NCBI GenBank assembly: GCA_026874595.1
Contig: CM049314.1
Span: 57,088,300-57,152,299, forward strand
Source of the DNA: Sipunculus nudus
Lineage: Eukaryota > Annelida > Sipuncula > Golfingiida > Sipunculidae
Direction: 5' to 3'
Length of the DNA: 64,000 bases
Shown in pieces: positions 46,821-59,345 of this stretch (its first letter is position 1; each line of letters begins with the position of its first letter). The position numbers were made by a program, and so were the translations under genes. Below the pieces are notes generated by a model. The model had not been told where the DNA came from. It saw only the letters and a list, made by a program, of their open reading frames with translations, and made no database searches.

Positions 46821-49800
46821 CCCTCAACATATATTTATATAAATGGTCTCAAGGTTATTACTGCTAAGAAACATATTTAACACACCTGTGATGGATGTAT
46901 GAGGTTGTTTATCAACAAGTTGTTTTTAAACACAGCCATGTTGACAAAAGGAAAAAATCATGTAACCTAAGATGTTATAGGTTGCATATATATGTGGAGG
47001 CTGAAAGGTCAATAGTTGCAAAACACCATTTCCCATAGATGCTGGCAGATGTCCTTGCTGAATGTTTTGAATTATTTTGGCAAGGTCCCCAAATGCCATT
47101 GGGTAATAACAAAATAAATATACTTTATGTGGTGGGTTCAGCATTTTAAGGCCTATTTTTGTCAAATGTTCAAGTGATTATCTTTAGCAATTAGATGTCA
47201 GATCAGAATAGGCTGCTTTGTCATAATGATTTCAAATAAAACATGACAGGACCTTAAAATAGCAGGCTTCGATTGAAAATATTTCTGTAGACATTATGGA
47301 ATAAATTAAAAGTAAATAAGCATTTGTAAAAGCATTATTTAACACAGGAAGGTTGAAGGACCCACATCGACCAGCAATGACGTAATTTAGGACAGTCCAT
47401 GACAGGGCATGATTGATCCAGTGTTGTCAGATAAAAGAAGGCTATCATCCCGGAATCAATATGTGACCTGAAGGGGTCAACAGCCAGATATCTTTCTCAA
47501 ACTTTAGAAAGCATCCGTGAAATGCCCTTAGCTTCCTGTTTTGATACACTCCCCAGTCTTGTAATATTCATATAAAATAATGTACACATCTCATTCATTA
47601 AGATATCCAATATGGTGAAGCCTGCAGATTTCATAATTAGGACCCCTCCGTTAGTCTGTTACCCTCTTTTATGTACATTATCTGCATGAAGAACAGTTGA
47701 AAATATACTTTTAAATTTTAACAGAGGATATAGTCCAATTAGATGATCTGCAGTCATGAATTTTCAGACCTTTCAGAAATCGAATATGGATGCTAAACAT
47801 TAATGATCATGGAATTCATTCTGCGAGCAATATAAGTACATTTGAGATATAACCATGAAATTTGTAATAGAGTGTGGTTTGGATGCGAGTCAATATGTAC
47901 TATCAAATTCAGACCCATCAGAAATCCAATATGGATGCCAGGGAATGTTTGAGATTCTATTCATATTGGATCCCTAATTTGTTGACCTTGATGATTCCAA
48001 CTATAGCTGGTTGATTAGGTGATAACCCTGTATATTTGGTATGTTAGATATATCCTTAAAATTCTGTTTGGATATAGATGAGCCCCAACTGCATTGTATA
48101 CACTCAGTGAGGTCCTGTTCTACCACCTTCTCTGTGTTGTCCCAAGGGGTTCATTATATTCTTGAAGAGTAGCAATTTCCCTAATAGTCGTGGTGCTGGG
48201 GTGGTAGTCTGGCTGTTGTGGTTTCCCCAGTGGGAGATTAAGGGAGCACAGCCAAGACCACAAGACAAATTGTAGTAATTGATACCCCGGTTCTGAACTG
48301 TGCCGATGATAGACGCATGTACAGTTACCTGTTAAAAGCATTATATATCATGAAACATTAAACCATTGGATTTAAATATAAACTTTACTTATTTTACATG
48401 ATTATACACCTAGTTAAATAACTAACACACAGTTCTTTCCATGGCTATAGTCTGTTGGGGTTGAGAAAACTGGAGGACCATGAGAAAACCACAGACTTTG
48501 AATGGACCACAACAAGCTGCTCTCATAGCCATGCCTGGTTGATAGTGGAAAGGGCCAGTGTTTACATACCTGACTTGACTTTCTAGGCCCCAGGCATGAG
48601 GCCTATGGTTGTGTCAGTGTGGGTTCATATCAACACAAGGATGGGGGAAAAGAGGATGCATTCTTTTAAAAATAAGTAAAACTTCACTAAGAAGAGGGGG
48701 ATCAGCTTTGTTTTACAAAAAAATATTAATTAACAGTTAGAAAAAAGGTGATCTCTCACTGTAAGCCACCTAGATATACCCCTGAGTTGTTTAACAAACA
48801 TGTAAATCTGATTTATTTGGCAAGTTTGAAGTTCAAGTAATACTGAGGTTGAATTTTTCACAAGACAAATACATTTAAATATTTAATAAATCAATGGTCA
48901 TCAGTGACAGAATTTTTAAATTTTTTTTTTTGTATTCACAATATCGGGAGCTGAACACACAAATTATTTTTATCACAGTTGTTCTAGGATAATCACAGTT
49001 GTATCTAATTGGAATGTGTGACTACCATATTCAATGTGGATAGGTGGTAGTGTTGCCATAGTTACCTAGAAGTCCACGTGTGACATAGACCTGGGTTTTA
49101 ATGACAATTGCAGGTGGGCTTAATGGTGCGAAAATGGGTCATTTCAGGTCACACCTGTTATGTATATTGACCTCTGACCTCAGCCTTGACCCTTTATATT
49201 TAATAACTGCCAGATGATCAGGGCAGCAGCTGCATGCTTTCCTGGTACCTTGACCTGATCAGGTGTTAAGTGTCCAGTAAATCACTGTATGATTAATTAT
49301 ACACAGATGTAACAAGATTTTTTTTTACTTTTTGGCATATTTTAAACTTCATATGATTCAGACTTTAACTGTAATTTTGTTTAATTTGGTAATTTCATTT
49401 GTAATAAATATTTGCCATTACTGATATATAGTATAATATCTATATAGTTAAGAATATTTAACATATTAATGATCATGTATTATGCAGCAGTGGTCAAAAT
49501 ATGTTACATGGTATGTGTAATTATGACAAGTGATAAATCATGCTTCATGAAAAGTCAAAGGAAATAATTAAACTTCAAATTTATATCTGTGTTTTGACAA
49601 GAGATGGAGAGAAACTCTCAAACAAAACTTGCAAAGGCATAGACAGTTGTTTAAATGGTGTATAGCTCTTGAATATTTATGTGAAAAATATCCTTGCAAC
49701 AGAATTTATAGACATTTGCCTTTGTAACTTATATATGTTACATATATTACAGGTCATAATTTCAAATCACTATGGTTACCAAGATAGAGTTCATGCTAAT

Positions 49801-49996
49801 TTTAAAACAGCAATCAGATACAGAAAGTTACAGTCTGCCATCAGTTCACAAGAGGTGATGGAGTCCAGAGACCAGTAACATCCATGCTGTAGGCCTCATC
49901 TTCCCAGTAATAGAGAGGTTTTATAAATAAACAAACCATGACATATGCCAAAATATCTGAAGTGTGTGTGTAAACCTCTGTCCTTCTGTTTGTTAG
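46821..49996. other. Non-coding DNA, no supported gene
   Basis: No clear exon. A possible acceptor (TATATTACAG) at 49743-49752 opens a frame to a stop at 49878, but its phase does not fit the next candidate exon. GGACAGTCCATGACAG at 47390-47405 recurs exactly at 55620-55635. Confidence 0.45.
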
Positions 49997-50163
49997 TGAT
50001 ACTAGGAAGAAATGGACGTGAACAAGCTGGCTGTACCCAGATGACACGAAATCGACGACCTGCATGGAATGATAGGAATGTGTATGAAGTGTTCAATATC
50101 ACAGAATACAAGATCTGGGACTGGACAGCCCCATTGAGAAATAAACACATTAAAACCAGTTAA
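49997..50163 (+). CDS. Possible 3'-terminal coding exon, unknown protein (weak)
   Basis: A pyrimidine-rich tract (CCTCTGTCCTTCTGTTTGTT) with AG at 49995-49996 makes a plausible acceptor. The frame entering with two bases of a split codon runs 54 codons to TAA at 50161-50163. It has protein-like, non-repetitive composition: GRNGREQAGCTQMTRNRRP, then AWNDRNVYEVFNITEYKIWD and a basic tail RNKHIKTS. The mix of Trp, Tyr, Asn and Arg is unlike the leucine/isoleucine/phenylalanine-rich chance frames around it. No family was recognised and no upstream exon with matching phase was found, so the assignment is tentative. Confidence 0.3.
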
Positions 50164-50884
50164 GGAGTGTTTCCATGTGTGTAAATATGTGTGAAAAATC
50201 AGTTATATGATTTTGTAACTGGGGTGTTTCCATGTGTCCGTTGACCTGCATGTATGCGTTTGTGCATATATATGCGTGAAAACTGCCATAGGAGCGTTTT
50301 CAAATGTAGGGTCACAGTGAACTCGGGTATTCTAGGTAAAATTACATCACTTCACCATAATTTTGTGGAAGGCCTGCTTGAATCACTGTACAAATATATA
50401 AGTCTGCCAGTTCACGCTATATGCACACATGGGAACACACCTATTTTTTCAAGCATATATGCACATATGCATATACGCATACATTGAAACACACCTTTAT
50501 CGAAAAATAAAACCTTCCAAAGTGATTGGAATAGAGGGGTCCCCAAAAAGTGGGGTTTGCCTGAGACTATTTAAATCGGTTGAAATCACAATACAAGGTA
50601 TTATGAAAAGGTTCAACAGTTAAGGACCAATAAAAGGTGATGAAGAATGGTTAATTACAGGTTTCTTACCAAATTTGTGCCTTTATAATTCATATATGTG
50701 TTGTGCCTTCAAATGTGAAGGCTGCAATAAGAAATTTTGTTCTTTACCCAGTGCAAATGCCATAATGACTGAAGTTTTGAGCCAGTTATCTCAAATCTGT
50801 GTATTTCATGTAACTGAGAGAGAATATTCATATATATCTAGTTTTGTCTTGAACCAGATTTGTCCTAACTTTATTTGCTTTTAA
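50164..50884. other. Non-coding DNA, nothing recognised
   Basis: If the preceding exon is real, this would be 3' UTR and downstream flank. No distinctive feature was seen. Confidence 0.4.
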
Positions 50885-51120
50885 CAATATATGTCCTTAC
50901 TTAGTTTTTTCCTTATCTAAATTTTGTTTTTATCTAAGGTTTTTCAGTGGATATCTAAGTTTTGTCCTTATTTAAGTTTTTTCCTTATGTAAGTTTTGTT
51001 CTTATCTAAGATTTGTCCATGGATAACTAAGTTTTGTCCATATTTTAGTTTTTTCCTTATCTAAGATTTGTCCTTATTTAGGTCTTTTTCCTTATCTTAG
51101 ATTGGTCTTTATATAGTTTT
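50885..51120 (+). repeat. Degenerate ~18-20-bp tandem repeat (TTTTGTCCTTATCTAAG)
   Basis: About a dozen variant units of TTTTGTCCTTATCTAAG and TTTTTTCCTTATGTAAG in direct orientation. No coding content. Confidence 0.85.
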
Positions 51121-51345
51121 GCCCTGGTCAGAGCACTGGGCAGTTTTCTCTTCAGCAGATTCCTCAGTTATTGCTGCTAATGTGAAGACTGACAGCACAG
51201 AAAGATAAACCCAGCTGGCCTGATTATAGACAGACCAGTCAGTAACCACAGTCTGTTAGTAATTGTTCTCCAGCCTCTAGGTGCTGCTCCAGGCTGACTG
51301 CCAGCACCTCCTCCTTTGATCAGGCTGACCAGCTGTAAAGTACCA

Positions 51346-51430
51346 ACTCCACAATGATTGGTCTCTGACTCCACAATGATTGGTCTCTGACTCCACAATG
51401 ATTGGTCTCTGACTCCACAATGATTGGTCT
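51346..51430 (+). repeat. 22-bp tandem repeat, ~3.9 units
   Basis: Exact ACTCCACAATGATTGGTCTC+TG units start at 51346, 51368, 51390 and 51412. The lack of divergence suggests recent expansion. Each unit contains ATTGG, the reverse of a CCAAT box. Confidence 0.95.
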
Positions 51431-52631
51431 TGCAGGACGAATCATACCACCATGATAAACACAGGGAATTACTGGTCGTTTGGTTAACTGGCCATTAACT
51501 GTTGTTACAGGTATTATTGCAGTTTTCTGCAACTTAAATAGACAATAAGAAAGTCTCGCAGGTCAAATACATAATTTATATCGCCATCATTTAAATATAC
51601 ATATTAACAACATATCAATAATATGACTATTACATATTTTTTTGGTCACTGTCCATATTTGAAGATACCATAAAAGTATCCTATAACTTAACTTATGCAT
51701 GCTGTTTCTTTGGGTACCTGCTGGTTTGAAATGTGATGCATCACAATTAAGCTTTCTTCATCTTTACTCAACAGAAGCTTTCTTCACCTTTATGCACTGC
51801 AGAAATTTTCTGCATCTGAAAGTACATTAGTGTTTCAATCGTGTTTTTGCTGTATTTTATATAATGATTGTCTAAACTCTTACCAAATTATATTACAATC
51901 CAAAAATTCACACACAAATGCATGATAATGGAGACTATGCTAGATAATATGAACAAAGATATGATGTATTGAAATATTTTGGACTTGCTCAATTTATTGA
52001 ACAACACATAACAAAAATGCACAGATGTGTGTAGAAATGCAAAGAAATGTGTGGAAAGGTATGTCTTGAAAACATGGCCTCTTTCATGTCCAGTGGTACA
52101 AGGGTAAAATGTGAGAGTGCCTGAACTCAACAAAAGTACTCTGCATCTTCACTGGTTAAAACCTTTCTGCATCTTTTTCTCAGCAGATGCCTTTGCATCT
52201 TTTAATCAACAGATAACTTCTGGATGATTATTGTACAGTTCAGTCAACATCTTTAAGAGACTTTCATAGACAACTTAATGTTGTGCAGGTAAATTTACCT
52301 GATGGCTAACTGTGGTTTGCTTTATTTTTTCATGATTTATTTTTTCATGATTTCTTCATTTTGAACATTTTGTGAGGGTTTCATTTTCATGATTGCACAA
52401 GAACATATAAAATCTAAGTATAGCATGATTTGTATCGATTTAAAGTTTTAAAAAAATCCTACAATATCTTATTTCTTTTTCAGTCATTAAATTAGGACTT
52501 GTATCACAGTATATCTGTATCACAGTCTGTGTGTACAGCTAATGCATGGACCAGTTTCAAAACCAGGCACAAATTATTTGCTAATGAGGTTAGTTTCAGA
52601 GCTAGTCATCTTAGTTGAGAAGGCATCTTCC
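51431..52631. other. AT-rich non-coding DNA, nothing recognised
   Basis: TGTGAGGGTTTCATTTTCAT at 52371-52390 belongs to the small repeat family whose best hairpin copy is at 52632-52691. Nothing else was recognised. Confidence 0.5.
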
Positions 52632-52691
52632 CAAGGGTTTCATATTCGCGATTTTTTCACATTTGTTAATATCGCGAAATTGAAACCCTTG
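52632..52691. repeat. Short inverted repeat (21-bp arms, 18-bp loop)
   Basis: Left arm CAAGGGTTTCATATTCGCGA+T (52632-52652) pairs with 52671-52691 at 19 of 21 positions. Related single arms occur at 12523-12547 and 52371-52394. It could be a small foldback element end or an old MITE core. Confidence 0.8.
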
Positions 52692-55600
52692 TGAATAAAA
52701 AGGCAACTGCAACATATATTAAATATAGGCACAGGTTTCCATCCACACTGTCCTGGTCATTTCATCAGATCTGTCTGTCATTTGCTGATGATTGTGGCTA
52801 CTTCATTAGCCCATGAACAATCAAGAGGTGACTCAAGGTTTTGGTTGATATATAGAATTCACAAGATTCATCTGTTCAAGTTCATATGGATCAGTTTGAG
52901 TTTTTCCCAAGAACAATGGGTACTAGGATTAATATGAGTCACAACTAAAGTTCTGTGAAAAAAAAGACCAACCAGCTGAATGTTGGTGCTTTCACAAAAT
53001 ACATTAAGTTGTTACAACTGCATAATTGGTTTTAAGTAAAACTCAGACTGTATTGTTGTGATGAATATTATCATCTTTAGTATCTGTTGTCTTTCAGGTA
53101 GAAGTGGGATGTCTACATGTAAATGTTACTTTGAAGAGCAGTAAGTGTTTGCTGTGGTATAATGATATATTTAAAAAATTTAAAAAGACAAACATCTTCT
53201 TATTTCAAGTTAACATAGGAAATTGTTACTTGAAGACAGTAGAAAGTTTGGCAAAGTTTAAAAGCTGATAGAAGAGTTAACTGGAGAAATGTGTCTGATC
53301 CAGTAATGTGCCACTGTAATGGCCACTTGACCGCAAGGATAAGGAGCATAATGAATTTACATGACAGCCGGAACATTATTGTCAATTATCCCATGTTTGA
53401 CAGTCACTGGATCTGTTGACACTGGTATAACACTTGATATGAGTGGGACAGGGCAGCAGGTCTCAAGTACTTAAACAGTAAACAGAACAGCAGGCCCTCA
53501 GACTGCAGCAGGTCCAGGTAGCTGTAACAGCACCTAGCAGCCTCCTGAAGTCTCAATGGTGCTGCAGCAACTAGCATCCTCATCCAGATTATCTCAGCAT
53601 CTCCTCGGGAGAGTGTGTAAATTGTTTCTCTCAGCATGCTTTAGCCTGTCAGTTTGTGAGGTTGATTTCACAGCCAGCGCTGTACCAGCTACCTTTCATG
53701 TGCCAGCATGCTGTAATCTTGACACGCCAGTTATGGAAGTAGTCAATTTGTAAGGTCTCTTGACCTCTGATCTTTAGGCGAAAGTTTAGGTACCTACTCC
53801 GATAATGTCACATGATTATCGCTGCATACACTTACTCTTGAAGAGGGTTCGCTACAGAAACTTAAGACCTCAGGCTTCAGCTCTCCGGAGTAAGGCCTCT
53901 TTGTTGGTTTGGAGGTAGATCCATTTCTTACATTGAAAATTTCTCTGTTCCAGGTGTTCGAGTGGCATATACCATGCTGCTCAACAGGCATGGATACCTT
54001 TCTGGAATATAATAGCAGTTCATTTTCTGTACATGTTAATCAAACATGAAGTTGACTTTTATAGGATATCTATCAGGAATTTTGAAGGGCAAAATAAACG
54101 GATATTATAAGTAAATCCAGGGTCGTGGTGTGGTTTTAAATTATCAGAATTATATCAGCATCATTTGTTTATTTATATGTTTATGATACAGTTAAGGAAA
54201 GGATGCCAGTGTTCTATGATTAACTCTTAAGAAGCTTTCCAATTTGTTTTATATCAGGTCTCTGCTAACTGCTCTTGAATGTTGTTCCTACTGGCAACTT
54301 ATTATTTTGTGATACTGCAGATAATGGTAAATACAATGTCTGTGCCAAGGGTTTTAGGATTTTAGAGACTGGAACCAGTTTACATTCATGCTTCACTAAT
54401 GTTCAGTGTTACTTTTAGCCAGGAGCCAGTCTGTATGTGATCAGAAAAGGTTTGTAGTGAAATGAATCACTCCACATGAATCTTAGAATTTTATTTTTTT
54501 AAGGCATGTTTTGTGTTAATTCTTGTTCAGCTGGAGCTTGTCAGTACAGGTCATTACCAGATGTTTTTTTTTATCCATAGCTACTCTATACAGGTGTTTT
54601 TCAAGAACTGCATAAGACCATGAATGTAGCCTACCGGTACACTAATACCGATAACATTTTAAAAGAAATTTTTTTATGGTCAGAAGCAACTTAAATGTTT
54701 CATTTAGATAACCATATTTGTTGGAAAGGAGCTAGTTTTGGATACTGGCATTCATGATAAGGGCAGGAGTCTAGTCCACCTTATAAGACTTTACAAAGGT
54801 ATATGGGTGGGATAGAATCCAATACACACTGCAGTTTTTTTAAAAAAATATGTTGATTGAGTGGGTACGTCGAGCCTGTGAGCAGATTCTAGACAGTTCC
54901 TAAACTAAAGAAAAGGGATTGATTTAGTTATGAGTGGTATATTGCCCCTCTGACTTAAAAAAACAGTGCTGACTGTCAGAGTGCCATGCCTTCCAGTATC
55001 TAGAAACTTACTTCAGATCTTGAAAATGCAAATATTTTCAGCATTTTTGACAAAACCTAATAGTAGCATACATTGTTGATGTTAATTCATCAGTCTTAGC
55101 CTAATGTTTAGATTTACAAGGTATTTTCAATGTTTTAGATGCAATAGGATGGATGGCCGTTGCAGTGCATTTTCCTGTATGTCACACCAAAGTCTATCAG
55201 TCTAATATTATAAATGCCAACTGAGTCTGTGTATTCACTGAGCACTGTTAACTTATGGTTATAATAAAGTTTTATGAGATATGTTATTATTCTCATAAGT
55301 AATGGTGAAAAGTTATTACTCTTTCATGCAAGGTCATGTGAGGTCACTGTACTTGACTTTGACATTATGATACCTCCCTAGAGGAGGGGCTGCATCAGGG
55401 AAGATGAAACAGGATGCTATCATTAATCAAATCTGATGCAAGTGTTGCCTTTGATCTGATATCGCTGACTTCACTGATGATGCTGTTCTCAAGGGCTGTC
55501 CCAGCCTGACAGCACTGTGAACCTGAGAGAACCCCCCCTCAGCAAGGTCCAGATCAGGGGACTGTTAATGTAACCCATGAGTGTGATGGTTATCTGGCTT

Positions 55601-56002
55601 TCATGGTTAGACTGGATGGGGACAGTCCATGACAGTACTGATGTATTATCTACATCAGAAAAGCCAGATAGATAATCACGTAATTATGTCAGCTGTACAG
55701 AACATGTAGACCTGTGTGTGGTTTAAATTGGTATCCCCCTGCCAATATTGACCATTCTATGTAATCAGCGGTGATTATTGAATAAGCCTTGGATGTCACA
55801 TCTGAAATGCCTACATACAGGGGAGTAATCTGTATCATTGTCTGTCAAGGGACTGGGTTTAGCCTTTCTGTGTTTGAAGTGGACTTCATAGCTATCTGAA
55901 GGTCTCATTTAATTATCCTCCATACACAAAATGGTGGATTTTAAAACCAGTCATATATTCACCTTACTTTTCTGTAGAATTTGTTTGATTTATGGCTTAC
56001 TC
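52692..56002. other. Non-coding DNA, nothing recognised
   Basis: No exon-like frame with splice support. The stretch 55380-55900 is somewhat less AT-rich and contains the shared words CAGCCTGACAGCACTGT (55502) and GGACAGTCCATGACAG (55620). It could be conserved non-coding DNA or an unrecognised repeat. Confidence 0.45.
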
Positions 56003-56290
56003 TGGACGAAGGTAGGACATTTTGGACAAGGACGTTTCAGACACAGACATTCCGGATTAGGACATTCCAGACTAGGACGTTTTGGACAGGCCTTTTTGCA
56101 ATATTTTGGAGGCAAATGAATATTATATCATTAAACATATTTGTACATTGATACAATAATATTTATATTAACAAAAGGTCTTTTTTTTCTGGTGTTAATG
56201 TGATCTGTCCGAAACGTCCTACCTTGCAAAAAGGCCTTTCCTTAGTGTCCTTGTCTGGAAAGTCCTAGTCTGAAAGTCCATGTCCGAAAC
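56003..56290. repeat. Imperfect inverted repeat of GGACGTTTCGGACA-type words
   Basis: The left arm (56003-56110) strings together GGACATTTTGGACA, GGACGTTTCAGACA, GGACATTCCAGACT and AGGCCTTTTTGCAA. The right arm (56205-56290) is an approximate reverse complement of the same string. About 100 bp of AT-rich DNA separates them. A related single arm lies at 59250-59345. Probably a small MITE family. Confidence 0.7.
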
Positions 56291-56744
56291 TTCTGTCCAC
56301 CACTCTGGACACATATATTGCTTTTCTGAATACATGAATACAAGTAATTATGGCCCTACTTGAAAAGCCGTTCCCTAAAGTGATAGTGGTCAGTCTGTCC
56401 TTCTGTCTGTCTGTCAGTGACACTTTCTTTTGCTTGAACTAGTTGAAGTTTCTCAAAAAGTTCATTTGATCTTTCTCAAATACACAGGGATAACTGGTGG
56501 CTATTAGGCCTCTAGCCCTAGTGAATTACAGACCCATTGAAAAACAATAATTTGAAAGTAAACAGTGTAGTAGGTTTTGTATATAAAAATCACTTTTATT
56601 GAACGAGTTACCTTCATTTCAGTGGGCTTAGAAAGTATTGTGGACGTGGACACTGTAATGTTCAGAATCAGCGGAAAACAAGCCTACTAGTTTAATTTAC
56701 ATATCTTATATTTTTTCTAGTGTGTTAGCTAAATCAAATGTTTG

Positions 56745-57115
56745 CCGAAGACGAAAAAACTTGCTTGCATAACTGGGAAACTGGTTATACGGTCCAATGG
56801 CCGAAACCGCAAGTATAAAGGCATTGCGTCTCAAAACACTGTCGTTTACAAGATCAGGTTCAGTTCTTGAATGGCATGGCTGGGTCTCCCCTGCTGGGTT
56901 TGGTAGAGGTAATGTGGGTTGCTTCTGGCTTTGCGGCTGGGGATGCTGTAGCTTTCCTGAAAAGATACCGATTCGAGATGGACGGGGGTGGCCTTTGCAG
57001 CTCTCCGCTTGGCTTGGTGTGGCATTGCGTCTGTTGGCTCAGAGAACGTGCTTAAGGAGCGCACGGGGCTGAGGTCTTGACCACAGCAACCTGTAGCTGC
57101 TGGAAGAGCGTAAAC
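56745..57115 (-). repeat. Duplicated proline-rich remnant, copy A
   Basis: Homologous in order to 58715-59060: GACGAAAAAACTTGCTTG, ATACGGTCYAAATGGCC, ACACTGTCGT, GGCATGGCTGGGTCTC, AATGTGGGTTGCTTCTG, GCTTTCCTGAAA, then GCTTAAGGAGCGCACRGGGC and CACAGCAACCTGTAGCTGCT. Read on minus it gives a 147-codon open frame (57289-56846) with serine/proline/lysine-rich stretches. The two copies differ by indels that shift frame relative to each other, which argues against conserved coding. It may derive from the 3' part of a mobile-element ORF; family not recognised. Confidence 0.6.
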
Positions 57116-57540
57116 TTTCTTTGGCTTTGGCTTCGTTAAATCATATGTGAATATATAGGTGTCTAATATATTACATTTTATCACATGAGGTTGATATTCA
57201 ACTTTGTCAGAGCTCCAGTACCTGGAAAAAATGGATTCTAGAAGCTCTGTACCGTGGATGGGCATTGATGTTATATACATGGTTGTCACTCCCTTACATC
57301 TCAGTCAAAGGAAAAAATACTGCGCGATGGGTTGACATGGGACTGTATAGTAAAAACTGTGGACATGAAACAGGATGTTGGATGCGTGTGACTAGGGGAA
57401 TACCTGTAGAACACACTGGGACGGCTTTTCCTGCCAGCCAATTTAAGCGTGACGTATTACAGGGTCCCTTGGAGAGGCTGGAAATTAATTGACTTCTATG
57501 TTGTACTATGTTGCAGTGCTTGCTTCATAGTTTGGATCAA
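57116..57540. other. Non-coding DNA, nothing recognised
   Basis: A 75-codon plus-strand frame at 57265-57492 lacks motifs. No bounded repeat was seen. Confidence 0.4.
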
Positions 57541-58070
57541 TTCGGTTGGAGGTGCAGACTGGACCAGACCAGTCCCTGGTGGTAAGGTCCCTCACTACAG
57601 TGGTCTAGTCTGGTTCAGCTGTAGGTGGTCCCGTACTAAGGATGGACTAGTTCAAGTGGTATGGTCCATTTATTGAATTAATTATTATAAAAATGATTGT
57701 TTGAAATAATAAATAATTATAAAATTATACCAGCTGATGCAAAAAAAAAAAAAAGATTATTAAGTAAATAAACCAGCTGACCCAACCAGACCCTGGAATT
57801 CTGTGACTAAACTAGCTAGAAAATCTTGCTGGATACAATATTTCAGGCAGTGGGTTTAACATTTATTGTAGTTAAGGAGTCTTTACTTATAACCTACTTA
57901 CTACCTACAAACACAAGCTGAATGTTGCAGGTTGAAACTTAGCACATGAAAGAAATACAGCAATAACACAAACCATTTAATTTCAGAAGGAGTGGTCTGG
58001 ACTGGTTGGCTCCAGGGGTATGCGGTCTGATATTTTGTGTTGCTGGTCCAGTCCAGCCAAAAATTGTCAA
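57541..58070. repeat. Possible inverted-repeat element with GGTCYAGTCTGG words
   Basis: The left block (57548-57665) carries GACTGGACCAGACCAGTCC and GGTCTAGTCTGG. The right block (57985-58065) carries GGTCTGGACTGG and GGTCCAGTCCAGCC, largely in the opposite orientation. An A14 run and AT-rich DNA lie between. Termini are not sharp, so this is tentative. Confidence 0.35.
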
Positions 58071-58714
58071 CCTCTTAATTCCATCATATCTATTTAAATA
58101 TCAAGCAAACCTGACAATAATGTATTTGTAAATTTCAATAGGTGCAAGATCTGACATATTTTATGATTATCTTAAGATATTATATAACATTGATCCTGTT
58201 ATGTTATTTTATATTGCACTCATATTGCATTACATTGTATTGTATTATGTCATGCATATTATTATATTGTATAGTTTATATCAGTATTTTTTTACCTTTT
58301 ACAGAAACAATATAACAACTTTAAATTAACTAAGTTCTGTGTGCATTAAGCCTTATAAATATAAAAAGATTCAGATTTTTTAACCATGATTTCTGTTGAA
58401 TAAAGCAAGGACTTTTTGTAAGAGTAACCTACATATGATATTATTCATCTGACGATGACAGGTCTGAGATGAGATGTCATCTCACCTGTTTAATGCATCA
58501 TCACTTAATAGTATACTGGAGCAAGTATATTGATAATTCAGTATCAAATAGAGCATGCTGCTATTGTATGATAAGATAAGAATGATTGATCATCAATTAA
58601 TGAGCCGTCTGTAATTTAATTATATTAAGTATGTCTTTAGGGTATATAATGAGAAGTGCCTATTATGAAAAGCCTGAGAAAACAAACTTACAGGGACCTA
58701 TTCACTGGCTAATG
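58071..58714. other. AT-rich non-coding DNA, nothing recognised
   Basis: No feature recognised beyond AT-rich sequence. Confidence 0.5.
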
Positions 58715-59060
58715 ACGAAAAAACTTGCTTATACGGTCTAAATGGCCAAAACTGCAAGTATAAAATGGATTTCTGTCTCGAAACACTGTCGTCCACAGAT
58801 CTTGATCGTCTCTCAATTGGCATGGCTGGGTCTCCGCCGCTGGGATTGGTGGAGGGAATGTGGGTTGCTTCTGCCTTTGTGGTTGTGGGTGCTGTGGCTT
58901 TCCTGAAAGGTTGCCGGTTAGGGTTGTACACTTGCGTTCTCTCGCAGCTTTTTTGCTTGGCTTGGTGGCATCGCATCTGTTGGCTCTTGAGAACATGCTT
59001 AAGGAGCGCACAGGGCTGAGGTCTTGACCACAGCAACCTGTAGCTGCTTGATGATCGAAA
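58715..59060 (-). repeat. Duplicated proline-rich remnant, copy B
   Basis: Same block order as copy A but without a ~20-bp segment near its AT-rich end. On minus, two overlapping frames are open (59036-58698 and 59011-58709). One contains SGKPQHPQPQRQKQPTF and ends SKFFRH before a stop. The other ends YKQVFSSLASE. The proline/glutamine-rich composition could be the tail of a transposon or retroelement protein. No catalytic motif is present, so family and coding status remain open. Confidence 0.6.
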
Positions 59061-59249
59061 ACTTCTTCAGTCAGTCAGGGACCTATTCACATACTAGGCA
59101 TGTTTAATTTACATGCCTTTTAGTGTTATCCCCTTAAACTATTATGGTATCTGCCAGTATTTTGTTCTAAAAATGGTATGCCTACTGTTGTACATGTTTG
59201 GAAAAAGCTTGCATTTGGCTTGAGCAGATCTGCAGAATATAAACATGGC

Positions 59250-59345
59250 AGACTAGACGGACATTTCCGACACAGACGTTTCCGACTAGGACATTCCAGA
59301 TTAGGATGTCAGGCCTTTATGCAAAGGAGGACGTTTCAGACAGAT
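59250..59345 (+). repeat. Single arm of the GGACGTTTCGGACA repeat family
   Basis: GGACATTTCCGACACAGACG, GGACATTCCAGATTAGGA, AGGCCTTTATGCAAAGGAGG and GACGTTTCAGACAGATC follow the same order as 56010-56110. No inverted partner follows, so it is a solo arm. Confidence 0.7.

Noticed and set aside
49753-49878. Possible exon after TATATTACAG
   Set aside because: Only one phase is open. Using the GAG|GTGATG donor would join the next candidate exon (49997) in the wrong frame, giving an immediate stop.
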